From an uncultured Lachnospiraceae bacterium (GTDB taxonomy: Bacteria; Bacillota; Clostridia; Lachnospirales; Lachnospiraceae): 64,000 nt of DNA. The notes beneath the pieces are model-generated. The model was not told the DNA's origin. It was given only the letters and a program-made list of their open reading frames with translations, and did no database searches. Location: NCBI GenBank assembly GCA_910584845.1, contig CAJUDH010000009.1, positions 1-64,000 of the forward strand. Reading direction: 5' to 3'. Position numbers and translations under genes: made by a program. Of the stretch, positions 43,959 to 51,376 are shown piece after piece; positions within the stretch are counted from its first letter, which is position 1; the number at the start of each line of letters is the position of its first letter.

Positions 43959-45104
43959 ATGGCAGAGAGTAAGAGAGATTATTACGAGGTTTTGGGCGTC
44001 CCAAAGAATGCCGACGATGCCGCATTGAAAAAGGCATACCGGGCCTTGGCAAAAAAATATCATCCGGATAACAATCCTGGCGACGCGCAGGCAGAAGAAA
44101 AGTTTAAAGAAGTGTCGGAGGCTTACGGCGTATTGTCCGACTCGGAAAAACGCCGCCAATATGACCAGTTCGGCCATGCCGCGTTCGACGGCGGGGCCGG
44201 GGGCGGCTTTGGCGGTTTTGGCGGCTTTGATTTTAGCGGCGCGGATATGGGGGATATTTTCGGGGATATTTTCGGGGATATTTTCGGAGGGCGAAGCCGT
44301 AGCAGCCAGTACAACGGCCCCATGCGGGGGAATAATGTGAGGACTGCCATACGGATTACGTTTGAGGAGGCCGTTTTTGGCTGCGAGAAGGAGATTGAGA
44401 TCAATTTTAAAGAAGAATGCGCCAAATGCCGGGGCACCGGGGCAAAAGCCGGCACCATGCCGGAAACCTGCCCCAAATGTAACGGCAAAGGGAAAATCGT
44501 CTATACTTCACAGGCGCCTTTCTTTGGCCAGGTACAGCAGGTACAGGCCTGCCCGGAGTGCAACGGCAAAGGCAAGGTTATCCGGGAGAAATGCCCAGAT
44601 TGCTACGGCAGCGGATATGTGGCCCGGAAAAAGAAGTTCAAAGTTACCATCCCGGCCGGTATTGACAATGGCCAGAGCGTGCGCTGCGCAGGGGGCGGCG
44701 AGCCGGGCGTGAACGGCGGCGAACGGGGGGATTTGCTGGTGGAAGCGGTAGTATCCCAGCATCCGGTGTTTAAACGCCAGGATACCAGCATTTATTCCAC
44801 GGTTCCGGTTTCTTTTGCCACGGCGGCTTTAGGCGGCGTGATCCGTATTAAGACGGTCGACGGGGAAGTGGAATATGAGGTGAAGGCAGGAACCCAGACC
44901 GATACCCGGATCCGGCTGAAAGGAAAGGGCGTGCCGGTGATAAGGGGCCGGGGGGCCCGGGGCGACCATTACGTGACGTTGGTGGTACATGTCCCGGAAC
45001 GGTTAAATGAAGCGCAGAAGGAGGCCTTGCGTAATTTTGACGCAGCCATGCGGGGCGAGGTTTTGGAGGCAGGGGAAAAGCCAAAACGGAAGTTTTTTAG
45101 ATAG
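43959..45104 (+). CDS. dnaJ: Chaperone DnaJ (Hsp40)
   Basis: 381 residues. The J domain (about 1-70) has the HPD motif in KKYHPDNNPG. A Gly/Phe-rich region follows, with DIFG repeated three times in tandem (12-base units at 44250-44287). Four zinc-binding CxxCxGxG repeats are complete (CAKCRGTG, CPKCNGKG, CPECNGKG, CPDCYGSG). The C-terminal substrate-binding domains finish it. ATG 43959 has GGAGG and is better than the in-frame ATG 12 bases upstream. Confidence 0.98.
   Translation: MAESKRDYYEVLGVPKNADDAALKKAYRALAKKYHPDNNPGDAQAEEKFKEVSEAYGVLSDSEKRRQYDQFGHAAFDGGAGGGFGGFGGFDFSGADMGDIFGDIFGDIFGGRSRSSQYNGPMRGNNVRTAIRITFEEAVFGCEKEIEINFKEECAKCRGTGAKAGTMPETCPKCNGKGKIVYTSQAPFFGQVQQVQACPECNGKGKVIREKCPDCYGSGYVARKKKFKVTIPAGIDNGQSVRCAGGGEPGVNGGERGDLLVEAVVSQHPVFKRQDTSIYSTVPVSFATAALGGVIRIKTVDGEVEYEVKAGTQTDTRIRLKGKGVPVIRGRGARGDHYVTLVVHVPERLNEAQKEALRNFDAAMRGEVLEAGEKPKRKFFR
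44250..44287 (+). repeat. 12-base tandem repeat in dnaJ
   Basis: Three copies of GATATTTTCGGG encode DIFG x3 in the Gly/Phe region. Confidence 0.85.
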
Positions 45105-45110
45105 GAAAAG

Positions 45111-45141
45111 AAAAAGAGTTCGCCGCTGGCGAACTCTTTTT
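45111..45141 (+). terminator. Terminator of the heat-shock operon
   Basis: AAAGAGTTCGCC pairs with GGCGAACTCTTTTT around a GCT loop. Confidence 0.95.
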
Positions 45142-45655
45142 GGTTGCAACCCTAATTTTTAAGGTTTTTTGAAAATGGCCTTTTTCCGTTTCAAAAAACT
45201 TGGCGTGTGTGATGGAGTGTAATGCATCAAGGAATTTCGTTACTTGATATGTTTTTTATTTTTTGCCTTGTCTTTTACCGCGGAAATCGACTCTTTTCAT
45301 CATCCGTTCAATTAGTTAATGCATTAGGGGGATATTTTATTGCAAAAAAATAAAAAAAATTAGTGATAAATATTGATAAGTAAAAATAATGAATATCTGC
45401 TGCTTGGACTGAAAAATAAATTGGGCAAAAAATTCACAATTTAAATCGGAATTTGATAGGAAGGGAAGCCATTTGAAGAAGGGAAGGCCGGGGGCGTAAA
45501 GCGGGGCATGACGCAAACGGCCAGGTTTTGCCATGGAGATCCCGGTGAGAAAGGGAAAGGCAATCTTCGTTAGTAAAAAAACAAGAAAACGTATTTTCTT
45601 GATGGTTTTGGAATGAATCCCAGATTTTATGCAGTATGCACATGAAAAATTCCAA
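45142..45655. other. Gene-free AT-rich interval before the Rnf operon
   Basis: No supported ORF or recognised RNA. An A/T tract around 45325-45415 is followed by G-rich sequence. It may carry regulatory sites for the Rnf operon; none could be named. Confidence 0.4.
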
Positions 45656-45684
45656 TTGTATCCCTTCTTTGATTATGATATACT
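45656..45684 (+). promoter_or_regulatory. Promoter of the Rnf operon
   Basis: TTGTAT (45656-45661) and TATACT (45679-45684), 17-base spacer. The leader to rnfC is about 130 bases. Confidence 0.65.
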
Positions 45685-45823
45685 ATAACCGATAACGCGC
45701 CGGAAAAACGATCCCTGACATCTGCATTCCCGTAGCCGGGTAGCGGGTGGCGGGGCGGGTTTCCGGCTGGTGGCAAAAAAGGTGCAAAAAGTACGAAAAT
45801 GTGTAGAAAGAGGGGAAAGGTTG

Positions 45824-47149
45824 ATGGGACTGGCTACATTTAAAGGCGGCGTCCATCCCTATGAGGGGAAAGAACTGTCCGAAAACAAGCCGACACAAAT
45901 CCTGATGCCGAAAGGGGAGATGGTTTATCCCATGTCCCAGCATATCGGCGCTCCGGCGGCTCCGCTGGTGAAAAAAGGTGATCGGGTGTTGGCCGGCCAA
46001 AAGATTGGTGAAGCAAGCGGATTTATTTCCGCAAATGTCATCTGTTCCGTATCCGGCACGGTCAAGGCGGTTGAGCCAAGAAGGGTGGCAAACGGTGCCA
46101 TGGTGAATGCCGTTGTGGTGGAAAACGACGGGGAGTATCAGACCGTGGATGGGCTAGGGGCGGACCGCGACCCATCGAAACTGTCAAAACAAGAGATCCG
46201 TAATATTGTTAAGGAAGCAGGTATTGTAGGCCTTGGCGGCGCGGGTTTCCCCACTCATGTGAAACTGACGCCCAAGGACGAGGGTTCCATTGAGTATGTG
46301 CTGGTTAACGGCGCGGAGTGCGAGCCTTACCTGACCAGCGATTACCGGCTGATGATGGAAGAACCGGAAAAGCTGGTCGGCGGGCTGAAGGTGATCCTGC
46401 AGCTGTTTGACAAGGCAAAAGGGGTCATCGGAATCGAGAATAACAAGCCGGAGGCGATCAAAAAACTGAAGGAGCTGGTAAAAAACGAGCCGCGTATCGA
46501 AATCTGCGAGCTGTTGACCAAGTACCCCCAAGGCGGCGAGCGTTCCCTGATTTATGCCATTACCGGCAGAAAAGTAAATTCCTCCATGCTCCCTGCGGAT
46601 GCGGGCTGTATTGTGGATAACGTGGATACGGTGATATCGGTTTATATGGCGGTATGCAAGACCACGCCGCTGATGCGGCGGGTGGTGACCGTGACAGGCG
46701 ATGCCATTGCCAACCCGCAGAATTTCCAGGTCAGGATCGGCATGAATTTCCGGGAGCTGGTGGAAGCGGCCGGCGGGTTTAAGGCAGAGCCGGAGAAGCT
46801 GATTGCAGGAGGGCCCATGATGGGCATGGCCCTGTTCGGCCTGGACATCCCGGTAACCAAGACCAATTCCGCTTTGCTGTGCATGAGCAAAGACCAGGTG
46901 GCGGCATACGAACCTACCCCTTGCATCCGTTGCGGCAAATGCATCGGCGTCTGCCCCAGCCACATCGTCCCGGTGCTGATGATGAAAGCGGCCCTGAAAG
47001 GGGATTGCGCCGCTTTTGAAAAGCTTAACGGGATGGAATGCGTGGAATGTGGAAGCTGTGCTTTTATCTGCCCGGCAAGAAGGCCGTTAACCCAGGCGTT
47101 TAAGGAAATGAGAAAAACGGTTGCCGCCAACCGGAGAAAGAAAGCGTAG
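45824..47149 (+). CDS. rnfC: Rnf complex subunit RnfC
   Basis: 441 residues, peripheral, with the NADH/FMN-binding module (GLGGAGFPTHVKL) and two ferredoxin-like 4Fe-4S motifs near the end (CIRCGKCIGVCPSHIVP and CVECGSCAFICPARRP). RnfC is the NADH-reducing end of the ferredoxin:NAD+ oxidoreductase that pumps Na+ or H+. ATG 45824 is chosen for the GGGGAAAGG site; the frame upstream lacks one. First gene of a compact six-gene operon. Confidence 0.97.
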   Translation: MGLATFKGGVHPYEGKELSENKPTQILMPKGEMVYPMSQHIGAPAAPLVKKGDRVLAGQKIGEASGFISANVICSVSGTVKAVEPRRVANGAMVNAVVVENDGEYQTVDGLGADRDPSKLSKQEIRNIVKEAGIVGLGGAGFPTHVKLTPKDEGSIEYVLVNGAECEPYLTSDYRLMMEEPEKLVGGLKVILQLFDKAKGVIGIENNKPEAIKKLKELVKNEPRIEICELLTKYPQGGERSLIYAITGRKVNSSMLPADAGCIVDNVDTVISVYMAVCKTTPLMRRVVTVTGDAIANPQNFQVRIGMNFRELVEAAGGFKAEPEKLIAGGPMMGMALFGLDIPVTKTNSALLCMSKDQVAAYEPTPCIRCGKCIGVCPSHIVPVLMMKAALKGDCAAFEKLNGMECVECGSCAFICPARRPLTQAFKEMRKTVAANRRKKA

Positions 47150-47161
47150 GAGGGGAGAGAC

Positions 47162-48088
47162 ATGAACAAATTATTAAACGTATCGGCATCCCCGCACGTG
47201 CGGAGCGCGGAGACTACCCAGCGTATTATGCTGGACGTGTGCATCGCCATGTTGCCGGCTGCTGCATTTGGTGTGTTCCAGTTTGGGCTCCACGCCCTGC
47301 TGGTGCTGGTCTTTACGGTTGCCGCCTGCGTGTTGAGTGAATATGCCTACGAAACCATAGCAGGGCGGGCGATTACCGTAAAAGACCTGAGCGCCGTGGT
47401 GACAGGCTTAATCCTGGCGCTGAATATGCCGGCCGGCATCCCTTTGTGGATTCCCGTTTTGGGCGGTATTTTTGCCATTGTGGTGGTAAAACAGCTCTAT
47501 GGCGGCATTGGCCAGAACTTTATGAACCCGGCGTTGGCCGGCAGGTGTTTTCTGCTGATTTCTTTTGCGGGGAAAATGTCCAATTTCGCTTTGGACGGCT
47601 GGACAGGCCCTACGCCCCTGGCGCAGCTTAAAGAAGGCGCCAGCGTGGACCTGGCCGCTATGTTCCTGGGCAAGATCCCGGGGACCATCGGCGAAGTGTC
47701 GGTGGTGGCTTTGCTGATAGGGGCGGCTTATATGGTATACCGGAAGGTGATTTCCTTACGGATCCCGGTAGCCTATATTTTGACGGTGGCAGTATTTGCC
47801 TTTCTTTTCGGCAAGCAGGACATGTCTTATGTATTGGCCCATATCTGTGGCGGCGGGTTGATTTTCGGCGCCTTTTTTATGGCGACGGATTACGTAACCA
47901 GCCCGATCACCCCCAACGGGCAGATTATTTTCGGTATCCTGTTGGGCGTGCTTACCGGCTTGTTCCGCATTTTCGGCGGTTCGGCGGAAGGGGTTTCTTA
48001 TGCGATTATTATCAGCAATATGCTGGTTCCGTTGATTGAACGGTTTACCCTGCCAAAGGCGTTTGGAAAGGAGGGCAAACAATCATGA
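47162..48088 (+). CDS. rnfD: Rnf complex subunit RnfD
   Basis: 308 residues with about 8-9 TM helices. It carries a covalently bound FMN on a Thr in most homologues, within a motif usually written S/T-G-A-T-P-L. Here the site reads DGWTGPTPLAQL, so the Thr is kept but the preceding Ala is Pro. GGAGGGGAG precedes the ATG. Its stop overlaps the rnfG start as ATGA. Confidence 0.96.
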   Translation: MNKLLNVSASPHVRSAETTQRIMLDVCIAMLPAAAFGVFQFGLHALLVLVFTVAACVLSEYAYETIAGRAITVKDLSAVVTGLILALNMPAGIPLWIPVLGGIFAIVVVKQLYGGIGQNFMNPALAGRCFLLISFAGKMSNFALDGWTGPTPLAQLKEGASVDLAAMFLGKIPGTIGEVSVVALLIGAAYMVYRKVISLRIPVAYILTVAVFAFLFGKQDMSYVLAHICGGGLIFGAFFMATDYVTSPITPNGQIIFGILLGVLTGLFRIFGGSAEGVSYAIIISNMLVPLIERFTLPKAFGKEGKQS

Positions 48089-48696
48089 GTAAAGGTGGGT
48101 TTATGAAGGACGCCCTGATCCTATTTGCCATTACGTTAGTGGCAGGCGCATGCCTGGGCGGAGTTTATGAGATCACGAAAGAGCCGATCCGCCAGGCCGA
48201 ACTTAAGGCAAAGGCGGAAGCCTACCGGACGGTGCTGCCGGATGCGGTAAATTTCGAGTCGGATGATATGGAAGGGCTTTTGGCCTCCGCCAACAAGGAA
48301 ATAGCAGACATGAAGATTGGCAAGGTAACGGTGGATGAGGCAGTGACGGCCCTGGACGGCTCCGGCACCCCCATGGGTTATGTGGTCACCGCTACTTCCA
48401 ATGACGGTTATGGCGGCGCCATTACGGTTTCCGTGGGCATCCAGGCCGACGGAACCGTAAGCGGCATTGAGTTTTTATCCATCAACGAGACGGCCGGCCT
48501 GGGGATGAACGCCCAGAAGCCTGAGTGGAAGGGCCAGTATGGCGGTAAAAACGTGGATGCTTTTAAGGTTACCAAAAACGGCGCATCTGCAGATGATGAG
48601 ATTAACGCCATCAGCGGCGCGACCATCACATCCAATGCCGTGACCGGCGCGGTAAACGCAGCAGTTTACTTTGCCAAAAACTGCATGGCACAGTAG
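48085..48696 (+). CDS. rnfG: Rnf complex subunit RnfG
   Basis: 203 residues. One N-terminal TM segment (about 9-28) anchors an outer domain that binds FMN covalently through the Thr of ISGATITSNAV. Start overlaps the rnfD stop. The spacing and order C-D-G-E-A-B match clostridial Rnf operons. Confidence 0.96.
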   Translation: MSKGGFMKDALILFAITLVAGACLGGVYEITKEPIRQAELKAKAEAYRTVLPDAVNFESDDMEGLLASANKEIADMKIGKVTVDEAVTALDGSGTPMGYVVTATSNDGYGGAITVSVGIQADGTVSGIEFLSINETAGLGMNAQKPEWKGQYGGKNVDAFKVTKNGASADDEINAISGATITSNAVTGAVNAAVYFAKNCMAQ

Positions 48697-48708
48697 GAGG
48701 TGGGAAAC

Positions 48709-49488
48709 ATGAATAAATGTGCAGAACGTTTATATAACGGTATTATCAAGGAAAACCCGACCTTTGTCCTGATGCTGGGCATGTGCCCCACCCTGGCGGT
48801 TACTACCACGGCGGTAAACGGCGTGGGCATGGGGTTGTCTACCACAGCGGTTTTGGTGTTTTCTAATTTAATTATTTCCGCATTGCGGAAAATTATTCCG
48901 GACCGGGTCCGTATCCCGGCCTATATCGTAATCGTAGCATCCTTAGTTACCATTGTCCAGCTGCTATTGCAGGCCTTTGTCCCCAGCTTGTATAAGTCCC
49001 TGGGCATTTATATCCCGCTGATCGTGGTGAACTGCATTATTTTGGGCCGTGCGGAAGCCTATGCGGCTAAAAACGGTGTCCTGGAGTCGGCTTTTGATGG
49101 GATCGGCATGGGGCTTGGCTTCACGGTGGGCCTGACCTGCATTGCCATTGTCCGCGAGGTGATCGGGGGCGGGGCTGTGTTTGGCATGGAATTGATCCCG
49201 GAAGATTTCCGGATTACGATTTTCGGCCTGGCGCCGGGGGCGTTTTTTGTGCTGGCTGTCCTGACGGCGCTGCAGAATGCATGTAAGGCCCCGTCGGCCA
49301 CCAATGGCTCCGCGCCCAAGTCGGCATTGGCCTGCGGCGGCAACTGCATGGAGTGCCGGGGTTCCTCCTGCGCTGCGAACCACGCTTCCTTAGAGGCCGT
49401 GAGGGCCCAGGCGGAAGAAAAGGCTTTGGCGGCCAAGAAGGCGGCCCAGGCAAAGGCAGCCGAGATGAAGGCAAATAAAAAGGAATAG
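48709..49488 (+). CDS. rnfE: Rnf complex subunit RnfE with a Cys-rich tail
   Basis: 259 residues. Six TM helices occupy about 1-190, as in ordinary RnfE (usually about 200-230 residues). The extra tail after ALQNACKAP has CGGNCMECRGSSC (CX3CX2CX4C) and then an Ala/Lys-rich helix to the end. The Cys cluster could hold a metal or Fe-S centre, on the inside of the membrane. ATG 48709 has GGAGGTGGG; an in-frame ATG 9 bases upstream is too close to it. rnfA follows after 11 bases. Confidence 0.93.
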   Translation: MNKCAERLYNGIIKENPTFVLMLGMCPTLAVTTTAVNGVGMGLSTTAVLVFSNLIISALRKIIPDRVRIPAYIVIVASLVTIVQLLLQAFVPSLYKSLGIYIPLIVVNCIILGRAEAYAAKNGVLESAFDGIGMGLGFTVGLTCIAIVREVIGGGAVFGMELIPEDFRITIFGLAPGAFFVLAVLTALQNACKAPSATNGSAPKSALACGGNCMECRGSSCAANHASLEAVRAQAEEKALAAKKAAQAKAAEMKANKKE

Positions 49489-49499
49489 GGGGCAGATAG

Positions 49500-50075
49500 A
49501 TGAAAGAGTTAATTTTAATCATTGTAGGTTCGGCTCTGGTGAACAATATTATTTTGAGCCAGTTCCAGGGACTCTGCCCTTTCCTTGGGGTGTCCAAAAA
49601 GGTGGATACTTCTATCGGCATGGGGGGCGCGGTTATCTTCGTTATTACCCTGGCCTGTATTGCGACAAACCTGGTGTATGCCTTTGTGCTGGTTCCTTTG
49701 CATCTGGAATATCTGCAGACCATCGCCTTTATCCTGGTTATTGCGGCGCTGGTCCAGTTTGTGGAAATGTTTTTAAAGAAGAACGTGCCTTCCTTATACC
49801 AGGCGCTGGGGGTGTTCCTGCCTTTGATCACTACCAACTGCGCCGTGCTGGGCGCTGCGCTGACCAATGTGCAAAAAGGGTATAGTTTTATTTTCAGCGT
49901 GGCCAATGGCGTAGGGACTGCGGTTGGGTTTACCATTGCGATCGTTTTGTTGGCAAGCATCCGAGAGAGCATTGAAGACAATGACATTCCGTTAAATTTC
50001 CAGGGGTCGCCCATTGTGCTGGTTACTTCTGGTTTGATGGCCATTGCCTTCCTGGGCTTCTCCGGGCTGATTTAA
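49500..50075 (+). CDS. rnfA: Rnf complex subunit RnfA
   Basis: 191 residues, six TM helices, homologous to RnfE. NNIILSQFQGLCPFLGVSKK and TTNCAVLGAALTN contain the conserved Cys pair that can hold an Fe-S cluster between RnfA and RnfE. A GGGGGCAG-type site precedes the ATG. Confidence 0.97.
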   Translation: MKELILIIVGSALVNNIILSQFQGLCPFLGVSKKVDTSIGMGGAVIFVITLACIATNLVYAFVLVPLHLEYLQTIAFILVIAALVQFVEMFLKKNVPSLYQALGVFLPLITTNCAVLGAALTNVQKGYSFIFSVANGVGTAVGFTIAIVLLASIRESIEDNDIPLNFQGSPIVLVTSGLMAIAFLGFSGLI

Positions 50076-50090
50076 GGAGGTGGCAAGAAG

Positions 50091-50882
50091 ATGAATATGA
50101 CAGGTTTGCTTTTTGCGGCTGTGGTTATCGGGGCCATCGGTATTGTCATCGGCGTGCTTTTGGGCATAGCCAGTGAGGCATTTAAAGTGGAAGTGGATGA
50201 GCGGGAAATCCTGGTTCGGGCCGAGCTGCCGGGCAATAACTGCGGCGGCTGCGGATTCCCCGGCTGTGACGGGCTTGCGAATGCCATCGCTGCCGGCACC
50301 GCCCCGGTAAACGGCTGCCCGGTGGGCGGCGCTGCCGTAGCGGACAAGATCGCCGCCATTATGGGGGTGGAAAGCGGCGGTTCCGAAAAGAAGGTGGCTT
50401 TTGTCAAATGTAAAGGTACCTGTGATAAAGCCCGGGTACAGTATCATTACTTTGGCATTGATGACTGTGCCAAAGTGGCTGTGGTGCCGGGGGGCGGGGA
50501 GAAAGCCTGCTCTTATGGCTGCATGGGGTATGGGTCTTGCGTGAAAGCCTGTGCCTTCGGGGCCATCCATGTGGTTGACGGGGTAGCTGTGGTAGACAAG
50601 GAAAAATGTGTAGCCTGCGGCAAATGTGTGGCTGCCTGCCCCAACCATTTGATTGAGCTGGTGCCTTATTCGGCAGAACACCTGGTGCAATGTTCTTCCC
50701 ACGACAAGGGCAAAGAGGTAAAGGCCAAATGTGACAGCGGGTGTATCGCCTGTACTTTGTGTACCAAGCAGTGCGAATTTGACGCCATCCACATGGACAA
50801 TAATGTGGCGGTAATTGACTATACCAAATGTACCAATTGCGGCAAATGTGCCGCCAAATGCCCGGCTAAGGTGATATTATAA
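50091..50882 (+). CDS. rnfB: Rnf complex subunit RnfB
   Basis: 263 residues. N-terminal TM (about 5-28), then the Fe-S domain with CGGCGFPGCDGLANA. Several ferredoxin-type motifs follow (CVACGKCVAACP, CIACTLCTKQC, CTNCGKCAAKCP), giving many 4Fe-4S clusters. RnfB takes electrons from reduced ferredoxin. AAGGAGGTGG precedes the ATG. It is the last gene; a terminator follows at 51002. Confidence 0.97.
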   Translation: MNMTGLLFAAVVIGAIGIVIGVLLGIASEAFKVEVDEREILVRAELPGNNCGGCGFPGCDGLANAIAAGTAPVNGCPVGGAAVADKIAAIMGVESGGSEKKVAFVKCKGTCDKARVQYHYFGIDDCAKVAVVPGGGEKACSYGCMGYGSCVKACAFGAIHVVDGVAVVDKEKCVACGKCVAACPNHLIELVPYSAEHLVQCSSHDKGKEVKAKCDSGCIACTLCTKQCEFDAIHMDNNVAVIDYTKCTNCGKCAAKCPAKVIL

Positions 50883-51001
50883 GGCGCCCGGCAGGCAGGG
50901 CTAAAGGTTTATAGGCCGGTTTTCAATGCTTTTAGGGCTGCCGCCCCCAAGGCGGCGCGTGTTTCCCGAAAGGGAACGGGTCAAGAAACCAAGGGACCGG
51001 A

Positions 51002-51037
51002 GGGCTATGGAGAAATTTTCATAGCCCTTTTTCTTTT
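51002..51037 (+). terminator. Terminator of the Rnf operon
   Basis: GGGCTATG pairs with CATAGCCC, then a T-rich tail. Confidence 0.88.
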
Positions 51038-51061
51038 TGCGGTTTTTGCAAAAAGATATGC

Positions 51062-51226
51062 CTAGTGTACTGGCTCATTTACATTTCGCCAAATGACTTG
51101 CCTGAATTTCCATCTGCTGCGTTGTTGTCGGTCAACGATGCCACCGCATCGCCTCCCTCCGCCGCCTTGCAGGCTGAAAATTCATTCGGTGTCATTTAGC
51201 TGAAAGTAAACGAGTCAGTACACTAG
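51062..51226. repeat. 165-bp element with imperfect inverted-repeat ends
   Basis: Ends read CTAGTGTACTG(G/A)CTC(A/G)TTTAC on the two strands and stay alignable for about 45 bases, to AAATGAC and GAATTTC. The centre (about 60 bases) has further short inverted repeats. No ORF lies inside. It sits between the Rnf terminator and the next promoter. It has the look of a dispersed palindromic repeat or MITE-like unit; other copies would have to be found to prove it. Confidence 0.65.
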
Positions 51227-51246
51227 TTTTCCACATCGAAATTATC

Positions 51247-51275
51247 TTGCCGTGTTTGGCTAATTGTGCTATACT
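51247..51275 (+). promoter_or_regulatory. Promoter of the c-di-GMP signalling cluster
   Basis: TTGCCG (51247-51252), 17-base spacer, TATACT (51270-51275). It starts 20 bases after the palindromic element. Confidence 0.65.
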
Positions 51276-51376
51276 TTTTACATTAAATGTGTTTTAGGGG
51301 GAGAGGTAAAAGGCCAAAAAACACATAAGATTATTTGAGGAAAGGGAGTGCGGTTCCCATTAATGGAGAAAGTAAA

